Positions 48,118 through 57,195 of a stretch of DNA of 64,000 bases are shown piece by piece. A program made the position numbers and the translations under genes. Origin of the DNA: Bin87 sp034423575 (GTDB lineage: Bacteria; Chloroflexota; Dehalococcoidia; Lucifugimonadales; UBA3495). Numbering within the stretch: position 1 is the stretch's first letter; every line of letters begins with the position of its first letter. The stretch is taken from positions 1 to 64,000 of the forward strand of contig DAOUIF010000050.1 in NCBI GenBank assembly GCA_034423575.1, written 5' to 3'. The notes under the pieces were generated by a model. It did no database searches, had not been told where the DNA came from, and saw nothing but the letters and a program-made list of their open reading frames with translations.

Positions 48118-49926
48118 ATGGGCATACTCTGGCGCATCATTGGCATGGCCGGCGACTACCCAACCCGGCTTTCGCTTGCCTACATAACCGCTCTGGTGTC
48201 CATTGGATTCTCCCTGGCACTGCCGTGGCTGTTCGGCAGCGCCATCGACCTGATGGTGGGCCAGGACCCGGTGAGCAAGGAATTCTTCAAGAAGGACTTC
48301 ACGCTGACCGCACTGATGATGTTCGGCCTCGGGATCCTGGGGGTCAGCCTGGCGCGCGGCTTCTGTGACTTTGGCCGCACGTACACCACGGAATCGCTTT
48401 CCCAGAAGGTCGCCTTCGACTGCAGAAACCTCCTGTACGACAAGCTCCAGAATGTGAGCTTTGCCTTCCACGACAAGGAACACACGGGCGACCTGATGTC
48501 CCGGGCAACGGCCGACGTGGAGGCCATGCGCCGCTTCGTGAACATGGGGATGATCCGCTCGCTGGACGTTGTAGTGAGGATCCTCGCGATTCCAATCATC
48601 CTGTTCGTGGTGAACTGGCAGCTGGCGCTGCTGAGCATGATCTTCGTGCCGGCCATCATCGTGCGCTCCGCCTTCGTCATGCGCGTGCTGCGGCGCAAAT
48701 GGCTTCACGTGCAGGAGGTCATGGGTGAGTCGGTAACGGTTCTGCAGGAGAACCTGGCCGGTATGCACGTGGTCAAGGCATTCGCGTCCGAGGACTACGA
48801 GCGAACCAAGTACAACCGGAAGGCCGAGGAGCTCCGCGTCGAGTATTACGACGCGGAGCGGATGCAAGGCACCAACAGCGCGTGGATGTCGTTGTACTTC
48901 ACCTTCGCGCTCGGGATCATCCTTTGGGTCGGAGGCTGGCTGGTGGTGCGTGGAGACCTCACGCCCGGTCAGCTCGCCATGTTCTTCCTTTACCTCAACC
49001 AGCTGACTTTCCCGATTCGAGCTTCTGCGCAGATCATCAACACCTTCTCCAGGGCAATCTCCTCCGGGCAGCGGCTGTTCAACGTGCTGGACACGGTGTC
49101 CCCGGTTTCAGAGCGATCCGACGCGCAGGAAATGAGCCGGCCCCACGGCCACGTTCGGTTCGACAACGTAGCGTTCGCGTATGGGGACCGGTCACCGGCG
49201 CTGCGCAAGGTGGACCTGGACGCGAAGCCGGGCCAGGTGACGGCCATCCTGGGCGCTCCTGGCAGCGGGAAAACCACCGTCGTGAGCCTGCTGCCGCGCT
49301 TCTACGACGTGACGTCGGGCAAGATCACGATTGACGACATGGACATCCGGGATTTCACGTTGCAATCCCTGCGCCAAAACGTGGGCATCGTGCACCAGGA
49401 CGTGTACCTGTTTAGCGCGAACATTCGCGACAACATCGCCTACGGCGTGAGCAACGCGACCCATGAGGACGTGGAACGCGCCGCCAAGGTGGCCCAACTG
49501 CACGACCAGATCATGGCGCTCCCCGGCGGATACGACACGTGGGTCGGCGAACGCGGGACCACGCTGTCGGGAGGACAACGGCAGCGGTTGTCCATCGCGC
49601 GTACGATACTGATCGACCCGCCGGTGCTGATCCTGGACGACTCCACGTCAAGCGTCGACGTCGAGACGGAACGGCAAATCCACCGCGCCATGACCGAGGT
49701 GATGAAAGGCAGGACCACCTTTGTGATCGCCCATCGCCTGAGCACCGTGCGGGAAGCGGACCAGATCCTGGTGCTGGACAAGGGCGTCATCGCGGAACGA
49801 GGCTCCCACGAAGAACTGGTGCGCAAGGGCGGGATCTACCAGAGCATCTACGAGCTTCAACTCCGCCCGCAGGAGGAAGTTTTGCTGGAGGCAGCAGTAC
49901 CGGCTTACGGGAGGGCTGCCTTATGA
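48118..49926 (+). CDS. ABC exporter half-transporter 1 (degenerate-site partner)
   Basis: A 602-residue type IV ABC exporter half with six membrane helices (about residues 15-310) and a C-terminal ATPase. Walker A is GAPGSGKT (near 378-385), signature LSGGQRQRLSIART (near 485), and Walker B VLILDDSTSSVD, with Asp in place of the catalytic Glu. With its partner it would form a heterodimer with one weak and one full ATP site, as in TM287/288 and BmrCD. AAGGG lies 7 bases before the ATG. It overlaps the second gene by four bases (ATGA). The substrate may be a lipid, peptide or drug. Confidence 0.92.
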   Translation: MGILWRIIGMAGDYPTRLSLAYITALVSIGFSLALPWLFGSAIDLMVGQDPVSKEFFKKDFTLTALMMFGLGILGVSLARGFCDFGRTYTTESLSQKVAFDCRNLLYDKLQNVSFAFHDKEHTGDLMSRATADVEAMRRFVNMGMIRSLDVVVRILAIPIILFVVNWQLALLSMIFVPAIIVRSAFVMRVLRRKWLHVQEVMGESVTVLQENLAGMHVVKAFASEDYERTKYNRKAEELRVEYYDAERMQGTNSAWMSLYFTFALGIILWVGGWLVVRGDLTPGQLAMFFLYLNQLTFPIRASAQIINTFSRAISSGQRLFNVLDTVSPVSERSDAQEMSRPHGHVRFDNVAFAYGDRSPALRKVDLDAKPGQVTAILGAPGSGKTTVVSLLPRFYDVTSGKITIDDMDIRDFTLQSLRQNVGIVHQDVYLFSANIRDNIAYGVSNATHEDVERAAKVAQLHDQIMALPGGYDTWVGERGTTLSGGQRQRLSIARTILIDPPVLILDDSTSSVDVETERQIHRAMTEVMKGRTTFVIAHRLSTVREADQILVLDKGVIAERGSHEELVRKGGIYQSIYELQLRPQEEVLLEAAVPAYGRAAL

Positions 49927-51851
49927 TGCGTGGCGGCGGCGGCATGGGAGGCGGCATGATGCGGGGGATGCGCGGCACCTCCGCGGACAGCATGTTCGCT
50001 CCCACCAACGACAACCTGACCGATGAGGACGTGGTCGGGCGCGTGTACGACAACCGGGTCGTAATGCGCTTCATGACCTACATCAAGCCATACCGCAGGT
50101 TCGCGCTCATCGCCCTGGGATCGTTGCTGATCTACGCAGCGGTCAACGCGGCGATCCCGTTGCTGATCAAATACGGCATCGACTGGGCTATCGGCGAGGG
50201 AAGCGTGAACCGCGTCCACGTCATTGGCTGCGCGTTCATGGTCATAACCGTGATCCACTTCCTGTCCAACCGGTTACAGTTCATTTTCATATCGCTGACC
50301 GGGCAGCACATCCTGTACGACCTGCGCGCGTCCATGTTCAGCCACCTGCAGAACCAGTCCAACGCGTTCTACCATCGCACTCCGATTGGGCGCATCATGT
50401 CACGCATGCAATCGGACATCCTGCAACTGCAGGAGACATTCGAACTGCTGGCTTTGTCGTTGGCCGAGCTCTTGACCGTGGGAGCAATCATCGTACTGAT
50501 GCTGGTGATCGATTGGCAGTTGGCGCTGGTGTGCATGCTGGTGGTGCCAGTGTTGACGCTGATCATGATGTACTGGCAGCGCTTTGCCCGCCATTCCTTC
50601 ATGCGCATCCGCAGGGCCATCGCCATGGTGAACGGCGAGTACAACCAGAACATCACGGGCGTGCGGGTAGTGCAGAGCCTCAACCGGCAGGACGAAAATC
50701 TGGCCCACTTCCGCACACTGAACTCCGAGTACTTGGACGCCAACCTGGAAGCGGCGCGTTACTCGGGATTGCTGCAACCCCTGGTGGAGTTGCTCATCGG
50801 ACTGGGCATCGGCATCGGCGTTGTCCTGTTCGGCGGGTTCCTGCTGCAGCGGGACGCGCTGGAAGTGGGCACGTTGGCCGCGTTCGCGCTCTGGATCCAG
50901 CGTTTCTTCGAGCCGATTCGCCAGCTGACAATGCAGTACAGCCAGTTGCAGCGGGCCATGGCGGCCGGCGTTCGTATCTTCGAGGTGCTTGACCTTGACC
51001 CGGATATTATGGACAAGCCTGGCGCCGCGCGGTTGCCTGAGGTCAAAGGGGAAATCCGCTACAACGACGTGACCTTCCACTACGTGGAGGGCACCGACGT
51101 GCTGAAGAACGTCAACCTGCATATCAAGGCCGGCGAAAACGTGGCCCTGGTGGGGTCCACCGGCGCGGGCAAGAGCACGCTGGTGAACCTGCTCCACCGG
51201 TCTGCGGACGTGACGGGCGGCTCGATAACCGTCGACGGGTACGACCTTCGCGACGTGACACGCACATCGCTGGTGCACCAGATGAGCATGGTGTTGCAGG
51301 AGCCTTACCTTTTCTCAGGGACGGTGAGCGAGAACATCCGCTATCAGAACGGAGGCGCGACCGAGGAAGAGATGATCGCCGCCTCCAAAGCCGTGGGCGC
51401 CCATGACTTCATCATGGAAATGGATGGCGGCTACGATTCGGAACTGGCCGAGCGGGGAGTCAACCTCAGCATCGGGCAGCGGCAGTTGATCAGCTTCGCC
51501 CGGGCCATCGTGGGCAATCCAAGAATTCTGGTGCTGGACGAAGCCACGGCCAATATCGACACGCACACGGAGTTGTTGATCCAGCAGGCCTTGAACCGGA
51601 TCCTGAAGGACAGGACGTCGATCGTTATCGCTCACCGCCTTTCCACCATCCGCAACGCCGACAAAATTGTGGTGCTGGACCGGGGCCGCGTGGCAGAAGT
51701 GGGCTCACACGACGAGTTGCTGGAGTCGGGTGGCGTCTACGCCCAGCTCTACGCCATCAACTACGGGCTGTCCGGGCCCGCAGTGGACGTTGCGCCGGTT
51801 GGGGGCGAAGTCATCGGCGCGGACGGTTTGTCTCCCGCAGCAGCCGGCTGA
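49923..51851 (+). CDS. ABC exporter half-transporter 2 (catalytic partner)
   Basis: A 642-residue ABC exporter half. The first 20 residues are Met/Gly/Arg-rich (MMRGGGGMGGG), then a cytoplasmic segment, six membrane helices from about residue 55 and the ATPase. Walker A is GSTGAGKS; Walker B ILVLDEATANID keeps the catalytic Glu, but the signature is LSIGQRQL and not LSGGQ. Its defects are exactly complementary to those of half 1: the full site forms from this Walker A/B and the other's LSGGQ. Starts at the ATG overlapping the upstream stop. A strong terminator follows. Confidence 0.92.
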   Translation: MMRGGGGMGGGMMRGMRGTSADSMFAPTNDNLTDEDVVGRVYDNRVVMRFMTYIKPYRRFALIALGSLLIYAAVNAAIPLLIKYGIDWAIGEGSVNRVHVIGCAFMVITVIHFLSNRLQFIFISLTGQHILYDLRASMFSHLQNQSNAFYHRTPIGRIMSRMQSDILQLQETFELLALSLAELLTVGAIIVLMLVIDWQLALVCMLVVPVLTLIMMYWQRFARHSFMRIRRAIAMVNGEYNQNITGVRVVQSLNRQDENLAHFRTLNSEYLDANLEAARYSGLLQPLVELLIGLGIGIGVVLFGGFLLQRDALEVGTLAAFALWIQRFFEPIRQLTMQYSQLQRAMAAGVRIFEVLDLDPDIMDKPGAARLPEVKGEIRYNDVTFHYVEGTDVLKNVNLHIKAGENVALVGSTGAGKSTLVNLLHRSADVTGGSITVDGYDLRDVTRTSLVHQMSMVLQEPYLFSGTVSENIRYQNGGATEEEMIAASKAVGAHDFIMEMDGGYDSELAERGVNLSIGQRQLISFARAIVGNPRILVLDEATANIDTHTELLIQQALNRILKDRTSIVIAHRLSTIRNADKIVVLDRGRVAEVGSHDELLESGGVYAQLYAINYGLSGPAVDVAPVGGEVIGADGLSPAAAG

Positions 51852-51870
51852 TCGGCGCGAACGTAACTGC

Positions 51871-51899
51871 AAAAGAGCGGCCGCGTTGGCCGCTCTTTT
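51871..51899. terminator. Bidirectional terminator
   Basis: AAAAGAGCGGCC (51871-51882), loop GCGTT, GGCCGCTCTTTT (51888-51899). With A and T runs on either side it can end both the ABC operon and the convergent alpha/beta hydrolase gene. Confidence 0.88.
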
Positions 51900-51915
51900 C
51901 GTGTGTTCGGTTCCG

Positions 51916-52800
51916 CTAGTTCTCCGACAGGAAATCCAGGATCACCGACGCCAGTTCCTCGGGTTTGTGATACCCGATATCGTGGATGGTGTCCTGGATC
52001 CAGTGGACCCGTCCATTGGGCAGGGCATTCTCAGCGGCGGCGACCATCACCTCGCGCTGTCTCGAGAATGATGAGTTCGCGCGGTCGGCGCGGGGGCCGG
52101 CGGCGACGACCAGCGCGGGCATCGTGATCCGTGGCAACACCACAGACGGCGGCTCGTTCCACATCGTTTCCAGAACCTGCGCATGATTCTGCGGCCGCAG
52201 GTTGTCGTACATCTGGCCGTCGGGCCCTTCGTGGACCATGGTTAGGGCGATCTCGGCCAGGTCTTCACCCCAACAAAAGGACAGATTTGCGGCCAGCCGG
52301 GACAGGTATTCCTCGCGGGTCCCGGCCACCAGGCGCGGAGCCAGGCGCTGCCGGAACGCTTCCCAGGTGGGTTCAGGGAGGAGCCCGCCGTCCTGGAAGC
52401 CACCGTCGATCATCACCACGCGGGTCACACGATCGGGAAAGCGCATGGCAAGGTTGCTGGCGACGTGGCCGCCCCACGAGTGGCCGAGCACCGGCGCCCG
52501 GGCGATGCCAAAATGGTCCATCAGCCGGACCGCGTCCTCGGCCAGGGTCTGCCAGTCATATCCATTGGGCGCCTGGGTGGTTGCGCCGTGACCGCGCTGG
52601 TCTGGGGCGATGATGCGGTACCCGTCGCGCAAAATCGGCGCCACCCGACGATACCAATGACCTGAAGAAGCCAACCCGTGCAGGGCCAGAAGCGGGTTGC
52701 CCTCGCCTCCCCAATCGAGGTAGTGCATTTCCAGGTCGCCGATCGCGGCGATGCCGAATTGCGGCGCGGATTCGTTGCTGTGGATTTCAGAGTCAGGCAT
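51916..52800 (-). CDS. Alpha/beta-fold hydrolase
   Basis: A 294-residue alpha/beta hydrolase. The nucleophile is Ser108 in GHSWGGHVA, HGLASSGHWY forms the oxyanion loop, and PDQRGHG follows in the usual place. The catalytic His lies in the C-terminal IQDTIHDIGYHKPEEL. Family members include esterases, haloalkane dehalogenases and C-C hydrolases; no feature decides among them. A minus-strand TATAAT at 52833-52838 is a good -10, giving a leader of about 26 bases. It is divergent from pgi. Confidence 0.88.
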   Translation of the reverse strand: MPDSEIHSNESAPQFGIAAIGDLEMHYLDWGGEGNPLLALHGLASSGHWYRRVAPILRDGYRIIAPDQRGHGATTQAPNGYDWQTLAEDAVRLMDHFGIARAPVLGHSWGGHVASNLAMRFPDRVTRVVMIDGGFQDGGLLPEPTWEAFRQRLAPRLVAGTREEYLSRLAANLSFCWGEDLAEIALTMVHEGPDGQMYDNLRPQNHAQVLETMWNEPPSVVLPRITMPALVVAAGPRADRANSSFSRQREVMVAAAENALPNGRVHWIQDTIHDIGYHKPEELASVILDFLSEN

Positions 52801-52832
52801 GACAGTCCATGGGCTCCCGTGGTTTGGAGCAG

Positions 52833-52838
52833 ATTATA
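52833..52838 (-). promoter_or_regulatory. -10 of alpha/beta hydrolase gene
   Basis: TATAAT on the minus strand, 33 bases before the hydrolase ATG. No convincing -35. Confidence 0.5.
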
Positions 52839-52890
52839 CGCCGCACATGCCGTCGCCGTTCGGGCGTTTCTGAGATGCCAAAATCGTGTG

Positions 52891-52899
52891 TGCTAAAAT
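52891..52899 (+). promoter_or_regulatory. Extended -10 before pgi operon
   Basis: TGC-TAAAAT, 38 bases before the pgi ATG at 52938, which has GGGAG 6 bases upstream. Confidence 0.6.
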
Positions 52900-52937
52900 C
52901 GCCTCATAGCGTCCAGATGCCGGGCGAGGGAGTTGCC

Positions 52938-54578
52938 ATGACCGACCATTACCACCTCGGCGACTATTCCCAACTGGTGGCGCATGTTGCGGCCGAACTG
53001 GATTCCAACGATGTTCCGGCTCGCCTCCGCGCCCATGATCATACGCTTTGGAGCGAAAATCCCGCGGAGATTTCAGACCGCCTGGCGTGGCTGACGCTTC
53101 CGACGGACATGCGGTCCAAGCTGGCCCCGCTTTACGAATTCGCCAAAACGGTCCGCTCAGCGGGATACCAGCACGTGGGGTTGCTGGGGATGGGCGGTAG
53201 CAGCCTCGGCCCGGAAGTCATTCGCCAGGTAATCGGCTGCACACTAGCTGACAATGATTATCCCCGGATGCTGACGCTGGACAGTACGGTGCCCGATTGG
53301 GTGACTGGCACAAGCGCTCAGATGGACGCGTCGAGCACCCTATTCGCCGTTTCTTCCAAGTCGGGAACGACCACCGAACCCCTGACTTTTTACGCGTACT
53401 TCCGCAACATGGTTGAAGCCGGCCTGGGCGTCAAGGCTGCCGGCGGCAATTTCATCGCCGTCACGGATCCTGGGACGCCACTTGCCCAACGGGCCAGCGA
53501 CGAGAATTTTCGGCGGACGTTTCTGAACGACCCGGACATCGGGGGCCGCTATTCGGTACTGTCCTACTTCGGTCTGGTTCCGGCCGCGCTGACCGGGGTG
53601 GATCTCGACCGCCTGCTGACGTCTGCGGAGCGGATGCAGGCGCTCTGCCTGCAAAACGGGTTGGCTCCCGAGAACCCGGGCGGGTGGTTGGGAGCCGCCA
53701 TCGGGACGATGGTCAAGCACGGGCGCGACAAGCTCACACTGATCTCTACAGACAGCATGGCGCCCTTCGGGCTGTGGGTCGAGCAGCTCCTTGCGGAAAG
53801 CACCGGGAAGGACGGCACCGGCATCATCCCGGTGGCGGCGGAGCCCTTGCCGGGGCGGGCCGACGGTTGCTACGGGGACGACCGTTTCTTTGTGCAATTG
53901 CGGTTGGCTGACGACGACAACACCGATCCCGATGGGCTGGTTGAACAGCTGCAAGCGGTGGGCCACCCAGTGCTGGTCCTGGAATTGGGAGACGTGTACG
54001 ACCTGGGGGCAGAGTTCTATCGCTGGGAGTACGCCACGGCAATCGCGGGCCATGTGCTGGGCATCCATCCTTTCGATCAACCCGACGTGCAGGGAGCGAA
54101 GGACCGCACCGTGAGCGTGCTGGAGCAGTGGCAACGGGACGGAAAGTTGCCGTCCTCCCGGTCGGATGACGGGGCCAAGCTGGCGCGATTGCTGGAATCG
54201 AGCCGACCGGGCGACTACCTGGCGATCATGGCGTACCTGCCGGATACGCCGCAGATACGCGAAACGATACGCGAACTCCGACAGCGGGTCATGATGAAGC
54301 ACCGCATAGCGACCACCATGGGGTACGGGCCGCGTTTCCTGCACTCGACTGGACAGATGCACAAAGGGGGGCCGGCTTCGGGCATTTTCCTGCAGCTCAC
54401 CCAAGACCACCAGTTGGATGTTGCGATTCCCGGGTGGGATCTCAGCTTCGGCGTGCTGGCCGACGCGCAGGCTCTCGGGGACCTGCAGGCGCTGGACCAT
54501 CTCGGGCGGCGCACCGTTTCGGTACACCTGGGCAGTGATCCTGCCGCAGGCATAAAGCGCATTGTCGACACGCTATGA
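52938..54578 (+). CDS. pgi: Glucose-6-phosphate isomerase
   Basis: A 546-residue phosphoglucose isomerase that interconverts glucose 6-phosphate and fructose 6-phosphate. The sugar-phosphate loop is LLGMGGSSLGPEVIRQVIG, followed by LDSTVPDWV, SSKSGTTTEPLTF and, near the end, GPRFLHSTGQMHKGGPASG. This wording matches the isomerase half of transaldolase-isomerase fusions (tal-pgi) more than classical Pgi, but no transaldolase domain is attached. It heads an operon with gnd and zwf. Confidence 0.9.
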   Translation: MTDHYHLGDYSQLVAHVAAELDSNDVPARLRAHDHTLWSENPAEISDRLAWLTLPTDMRSKLAPLYEFAKTVRSAGYQHVGLLGMGGSSLGPEVIRQVIGCTLADNDYPRMLTLDSTVPDWVTGTSAQMDASSTLFAVSSKSGTTTEPLTFYAYFRNMVEAGLGVKAAGGNFIAVTDPGTPLAQRASDENFRRTFLNDPDIGGRYSVLSYFGLVPAALTGVDLDRLLTSAERMQALCLQNGLAPENPGGWLGAAIGTMVKHGRDKLTLISTDSMAPFGLWVEQLLAESTGKDGTGIIPVAAEPLPGRADGCYGDDRFFVQLRLADDDNTDPDGLVEQLQAVGHPVLVLELGDVYDLGAEFYRWEYATAIAGHVLGIHPFDQPDVQGAKDRTVSVLEQWQRDGKLPSSRSDDGAKLARLLESSRPGDYLAIMAYLPDTPQIRETIRELRQRVMMKHRIATTMGYGPRFLHSTGQMHKGGPASGIFLQLTQDHQLDVAIPGWDLSFGVLADAQALGDLQALDHLGRRTVSVHLGSDPAAGIKRIVDTL

Positions 54579-54691
54579 ACCGGCCAGGGTTCGCAGCGCA
54601 AATCCATCAGAAAGCTCGCATTCATCAAGCGCGGAGGGTGACCGAGGCCGCAGAACCGGCCGTTGGGCGGAGCCATAAGGAGAAGAGAATC

Positions 54692-55609
54692 TTGGAACTA
54701 GGGATGATTGGTCTGGGGCGGATGGGCGCAAACATGACCCAGCGGTTGTTGCTGGCGGGTCACCAGTTGGTTGTCTACGATCAGAACGCGGATGCGGTAG
54801 CCGCCAGTAGAGCCGACGGGGCGGTCGCCGCGGCGTCGGTTGCGGATATGGTGGACAAACTGGGCACGCCGCGGGCGGTGTGGATCATGTTGCCGGCGGG
54901 CGGTGTGACTGATGCCGTCATCGATGAACTGGCGGAGTTGTTGGCATCGGGCGACGCGGTGATCGACGGCGGCAACGCCAACTATAAAGACACTCTGCGC
55001 CGGGGCGAAATGCTTGCGCAACGCGGCATCCACCTGATGGACGCCGGTACCAGCGGCGGCATCTGGGGATTGACCGAAGGCTACTCGCTGATGGTCGGCG
55101 GCGACGCGGCAACTTTCCGGCGTCTCGAGCCGATCTTCCAGGCGCTGGCGCCCGGCGAGGACAAGGGCTATTCCCACGTTGGGCCTGTGGGAGCGGGCCA
55201 CTTCACCAAGATGGTACACAACGGCGTTGAGTACGCGCTGATGCAGGCCTACGCCGAGGGTTTCGAGTTACTGCAGGCCAAGCAATCGGATTTCGACCTG
55301 GACCTGACCGCGATTGCCAAGACCTGGCAACACGGTAGCGTCGTCCGTTCCTGGCTGCTGGACCTGGCGGTGCGTGCGCTGGAAGAGGACCCCGGCCTGG
55401 ACAGCCTGGCCGCCTACGTGGACGACTCCGGCGAAGGTCGGTGGACGGTCAACGAGTCCGTGGAACTGGCGGTGCCCACGCCGGCGATCACCGCCGCGCT
55501 GTACCAGCGGTTCCGGTCACGGCAGGCAGAGCCCTTCGGGGCGCGGCTGCTCGCGGCGCTGCGCAACCAGTTCGGAGGACATGCCGTCCGGGAGGCCGGC
55601 GCGCAATGA
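54692..55609 (+). CDS. gnd: 6-phosphogluconate dehydrogenase (short form)
   Basis: A 305-residue decarboxylating dehydrogenase that turns 6-phosphogluconate into ribulose 5-phosphate. The dinucleotide loop GLGRMG is at residues 7-12; DAGTSGGIWG and GHFTKMVHNGVEYALMQAY carry the conserved substrate residues, including the catalytic Lys. The short form of about 300 residues is usually NAD-dependent, unlike the 470-residue NADP form. The TTG start has AAGGAG 9 bases upstream. It overlaps zwf by four bases (ATGA). Confidence 0.92.
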   Translation: MELGMIGLGRMGANMTQRLLLAGHQLVVYDQNADAVAASRADGAVAAASVADMVDKLGTPRAVWIMLPAGGVTDAVIDELAELLASGDAVIDGGNANYKDTLRRGEMLAQRGIHLMDAGTSGGIWGLTEGYSLMVGGDAATFRRLEPIFQALAPGEDKGYSHVGPVGAGHFTKMVHNGVEYALMQAYAEGFELLQAKQSDFDLDLTAIAKTWQHGSVVRSWLLDLAVRALEEDPGLDSLAAYVDDSGEGRWTVNESVELAVPTPAITAALYQRFRSRQAEPFGARLLAALRNQFGGHAVREAGAQ

Positions 55610-57111
55610 TGACATCGGGGCCCAACCTGCTGCGCGATGACGATGACGGAGGCGACGCGACTGCCATCGTGATCATGGGGGCCAGCGGCAACCTGACGCG
55701 CACCAAACTGGCTCCAGCCCTGTTCAGCCTGCATCGAAAGGGGCGTTTGCCCGCACACCTGCACATCGTGGGCGTCGCGCGTGACGCCATGGACGACCAG
55801 CAGTTCCGTGACGCGCTACGCGATTCGACACCGGATGCGGATGGCCCGGAGTGGGACGAGTTCGCCACCCGTGTGACCTATGCGACAGCAGACGTCACCA
55901 ACGCCGAAGCGCTGCGAACCCTGTACGAACGTCTGGACGAATTCGACCCGGGCGAAAACGGCCGGCTGAATTGCCTCTATTACCTTGCGCTGGCGCCGGG
56001 CCTGTACGAGCCGACGGTCACCGCGCTGGCCGCGGCGGGGATGGCCGACGACCGGAACGGGTGGCGGCGGATCGTGATCGAAAAGCCCTTCGGGTCGGAC
56101 CTGATCACGGCGCAAAAGCTGAACAACCACGTCCACAGCGTATTCCGCGAGGAACAGGTCTATCGCATCGATCACTATCTGGGCAAGGAGACGGTGCAGA
56201 ATCTCCTGGTGTTCCGGTTTGCCAACTCCATCTTTGAACCGATCTGGAACCGCAACTACATCGACCAGGTGCAGATCACAGTGGCCGAAGACGTGCTGGT
56301 GGGTGAGCGGGGCGAGTACTACGACCGGTCTGGCGTGTTCAAGGATATGTTCCAGAACCACCTGTTGCAGTTGCTCGCGCTGATCACCATGGACCCGCCC
56401 TATGCCTTCGCCGCGGATGCGTTGCGGAACGAAAAAGTCAAGGCCCTGAGCGCAGTGCGCCGTATGTCGCTGCGGGATGTGCGGGACAACGTGGTGATCG
56501 GCCAGTATGACGGCTACCACTACGAAGCCGGGGTTTCGCCCGGCTCACACACGCCGACCTACGCCGCGCTGCGGCTGTACGTGGACAACTGGCGCTGGCA
56601 CGGCGTCCCCTTTTACCTTCGTTCGGGCAAGGGCCTGTCCCGCAAGACCACCGAGATGATCATCCAGTTCCGGTCACCGCCGCACATGCTGTTCCCGGTT
56701 CCCGACGACGTGGACATACCCGGCAACACGCTCTCGATTTGCGTCCAGCCCAACGAGGGGATGCGCCTGGAGTTCCAGTCCAAGGTGCCGGACGCCGAGT
56801 TGGAAATGAAACCAGTGTCGCTAGAGTTTCATTACCACGACGGATTCGCCGGTGTGGAACTTCCCGACGCCTACGAGCGGCTGCTGCTGGACGCCCTGGA
56901 GGGCGACGCCTCGCTGTTCACGCGCAGCGACGAAATCGAGCTGGCCTGGAGCATCATCGACCCCATCGTACACGGTCTGGATCTGCCCGGCGCTCCGGCC
57001 CCGTTCCGCTATCTCCCGGGAATGGACGGCCCGCCCAACGGAGAGGAGTTGCTGCGCAACGATAACCGTCGCTGGCTGCCCGGCTGCGTCGAGGTGGGGT
57101 ACGGTATTTGA
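55606..57111 (+). CDS. zwf: Glucose-6-phosphate 1-dehydrogenase
   Basis: A 501-residue enzyme of the first oxidative pentose phosphate step. The cofactor loop is IVIMGASGNLTRTKLAPALF (GASGxLT), and the substrate motif RIDHYLGKETVQNLLVFRF contains the catalytic His. EKPFGSDLITAQKLN lies between them. The start overlaps the gnd stop; two ATGs are adjacent (55606 and 55609). A nested hairpin terminator follows. Confidence 0.95.
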   Translation: MMTSGPNLLRDDDDGGDATAIVIMGASGNLTRTKLAPALFSLHRKGRLPAHLHIVGVARDAMDDQQFRDALRDSTPDADGPEWDEFATRVTYATADVTNAEALRTLYERLDEFDPGENGRLNCLYYLALAPGLYEPTVTALAAAGMADDRNGWRRIVIEKPFGSDLITAQKLNNHVHSVFREEQVYRIDHYLGKETVQNLLVFRFANSIFEPIWNRNYIDQVQITVAEDVLVGERGEYYDRSGVFKDMFQNHLLQLLALITMDPPYAFAADALRNEKVKALSAVRRMSLRDVRDNVVIGQYDGYHYEAGVSPGSHTPTYAALRLYVDNWRWHGVPFYLRSGKGLSRKTTEMIIQFRSPPHMLFPVPDDVDIPGNTLSICVQPNEGMRLEFQSKVPDAELEMKPVSLEFHYHDGFAGVELPDAYERLLLDALEGDASLFTRSDEIELAWSIIDPIVHGLDLPGAPAPFRYLPGMDGPPNGEELLRNDNRRWLPGCVEVGYGI

Positions 57112-57114
57112 AGC

Positions 57115-57177
57115 AAAACATCCGAGCCGAGCTACGTGCGAACAGGGGCGACGCTTCGGTCGCTCCTGCGATGTTTT
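57115..57177 (+). terminator. Nested hairpin terminator after zwf
   Basis: An outer stem AAAACATC (57115-57122) with GATGTTTT (57170-57177) encloses an inner stem CAGGGGCGAC (57143-57152) with GTCGCTCCTG (57159-57168), which has one mismatch. It starts 3 bases after the zwf stop and ends in a T run, and could serve the convergent CMD gene too. Confidence 0.65.
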
Positions 57178-57195
57178 CGGGTCGCCGTCCGACGA

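Noticed and set aside
52809..52937. Upstream in-frame extension of pgi
   Set aside because: It would cover the promoter at 52891-52899 and the ribosome site for the ATG at 52938, and shows no isomerase similarity.
53340..54527. A 395-codon minus-strand frame inside pgi
   Set aside because: It lies wholly opposite a clear housekeeping enzyme and shows only Arg/His/Gln-rich shadow composition.
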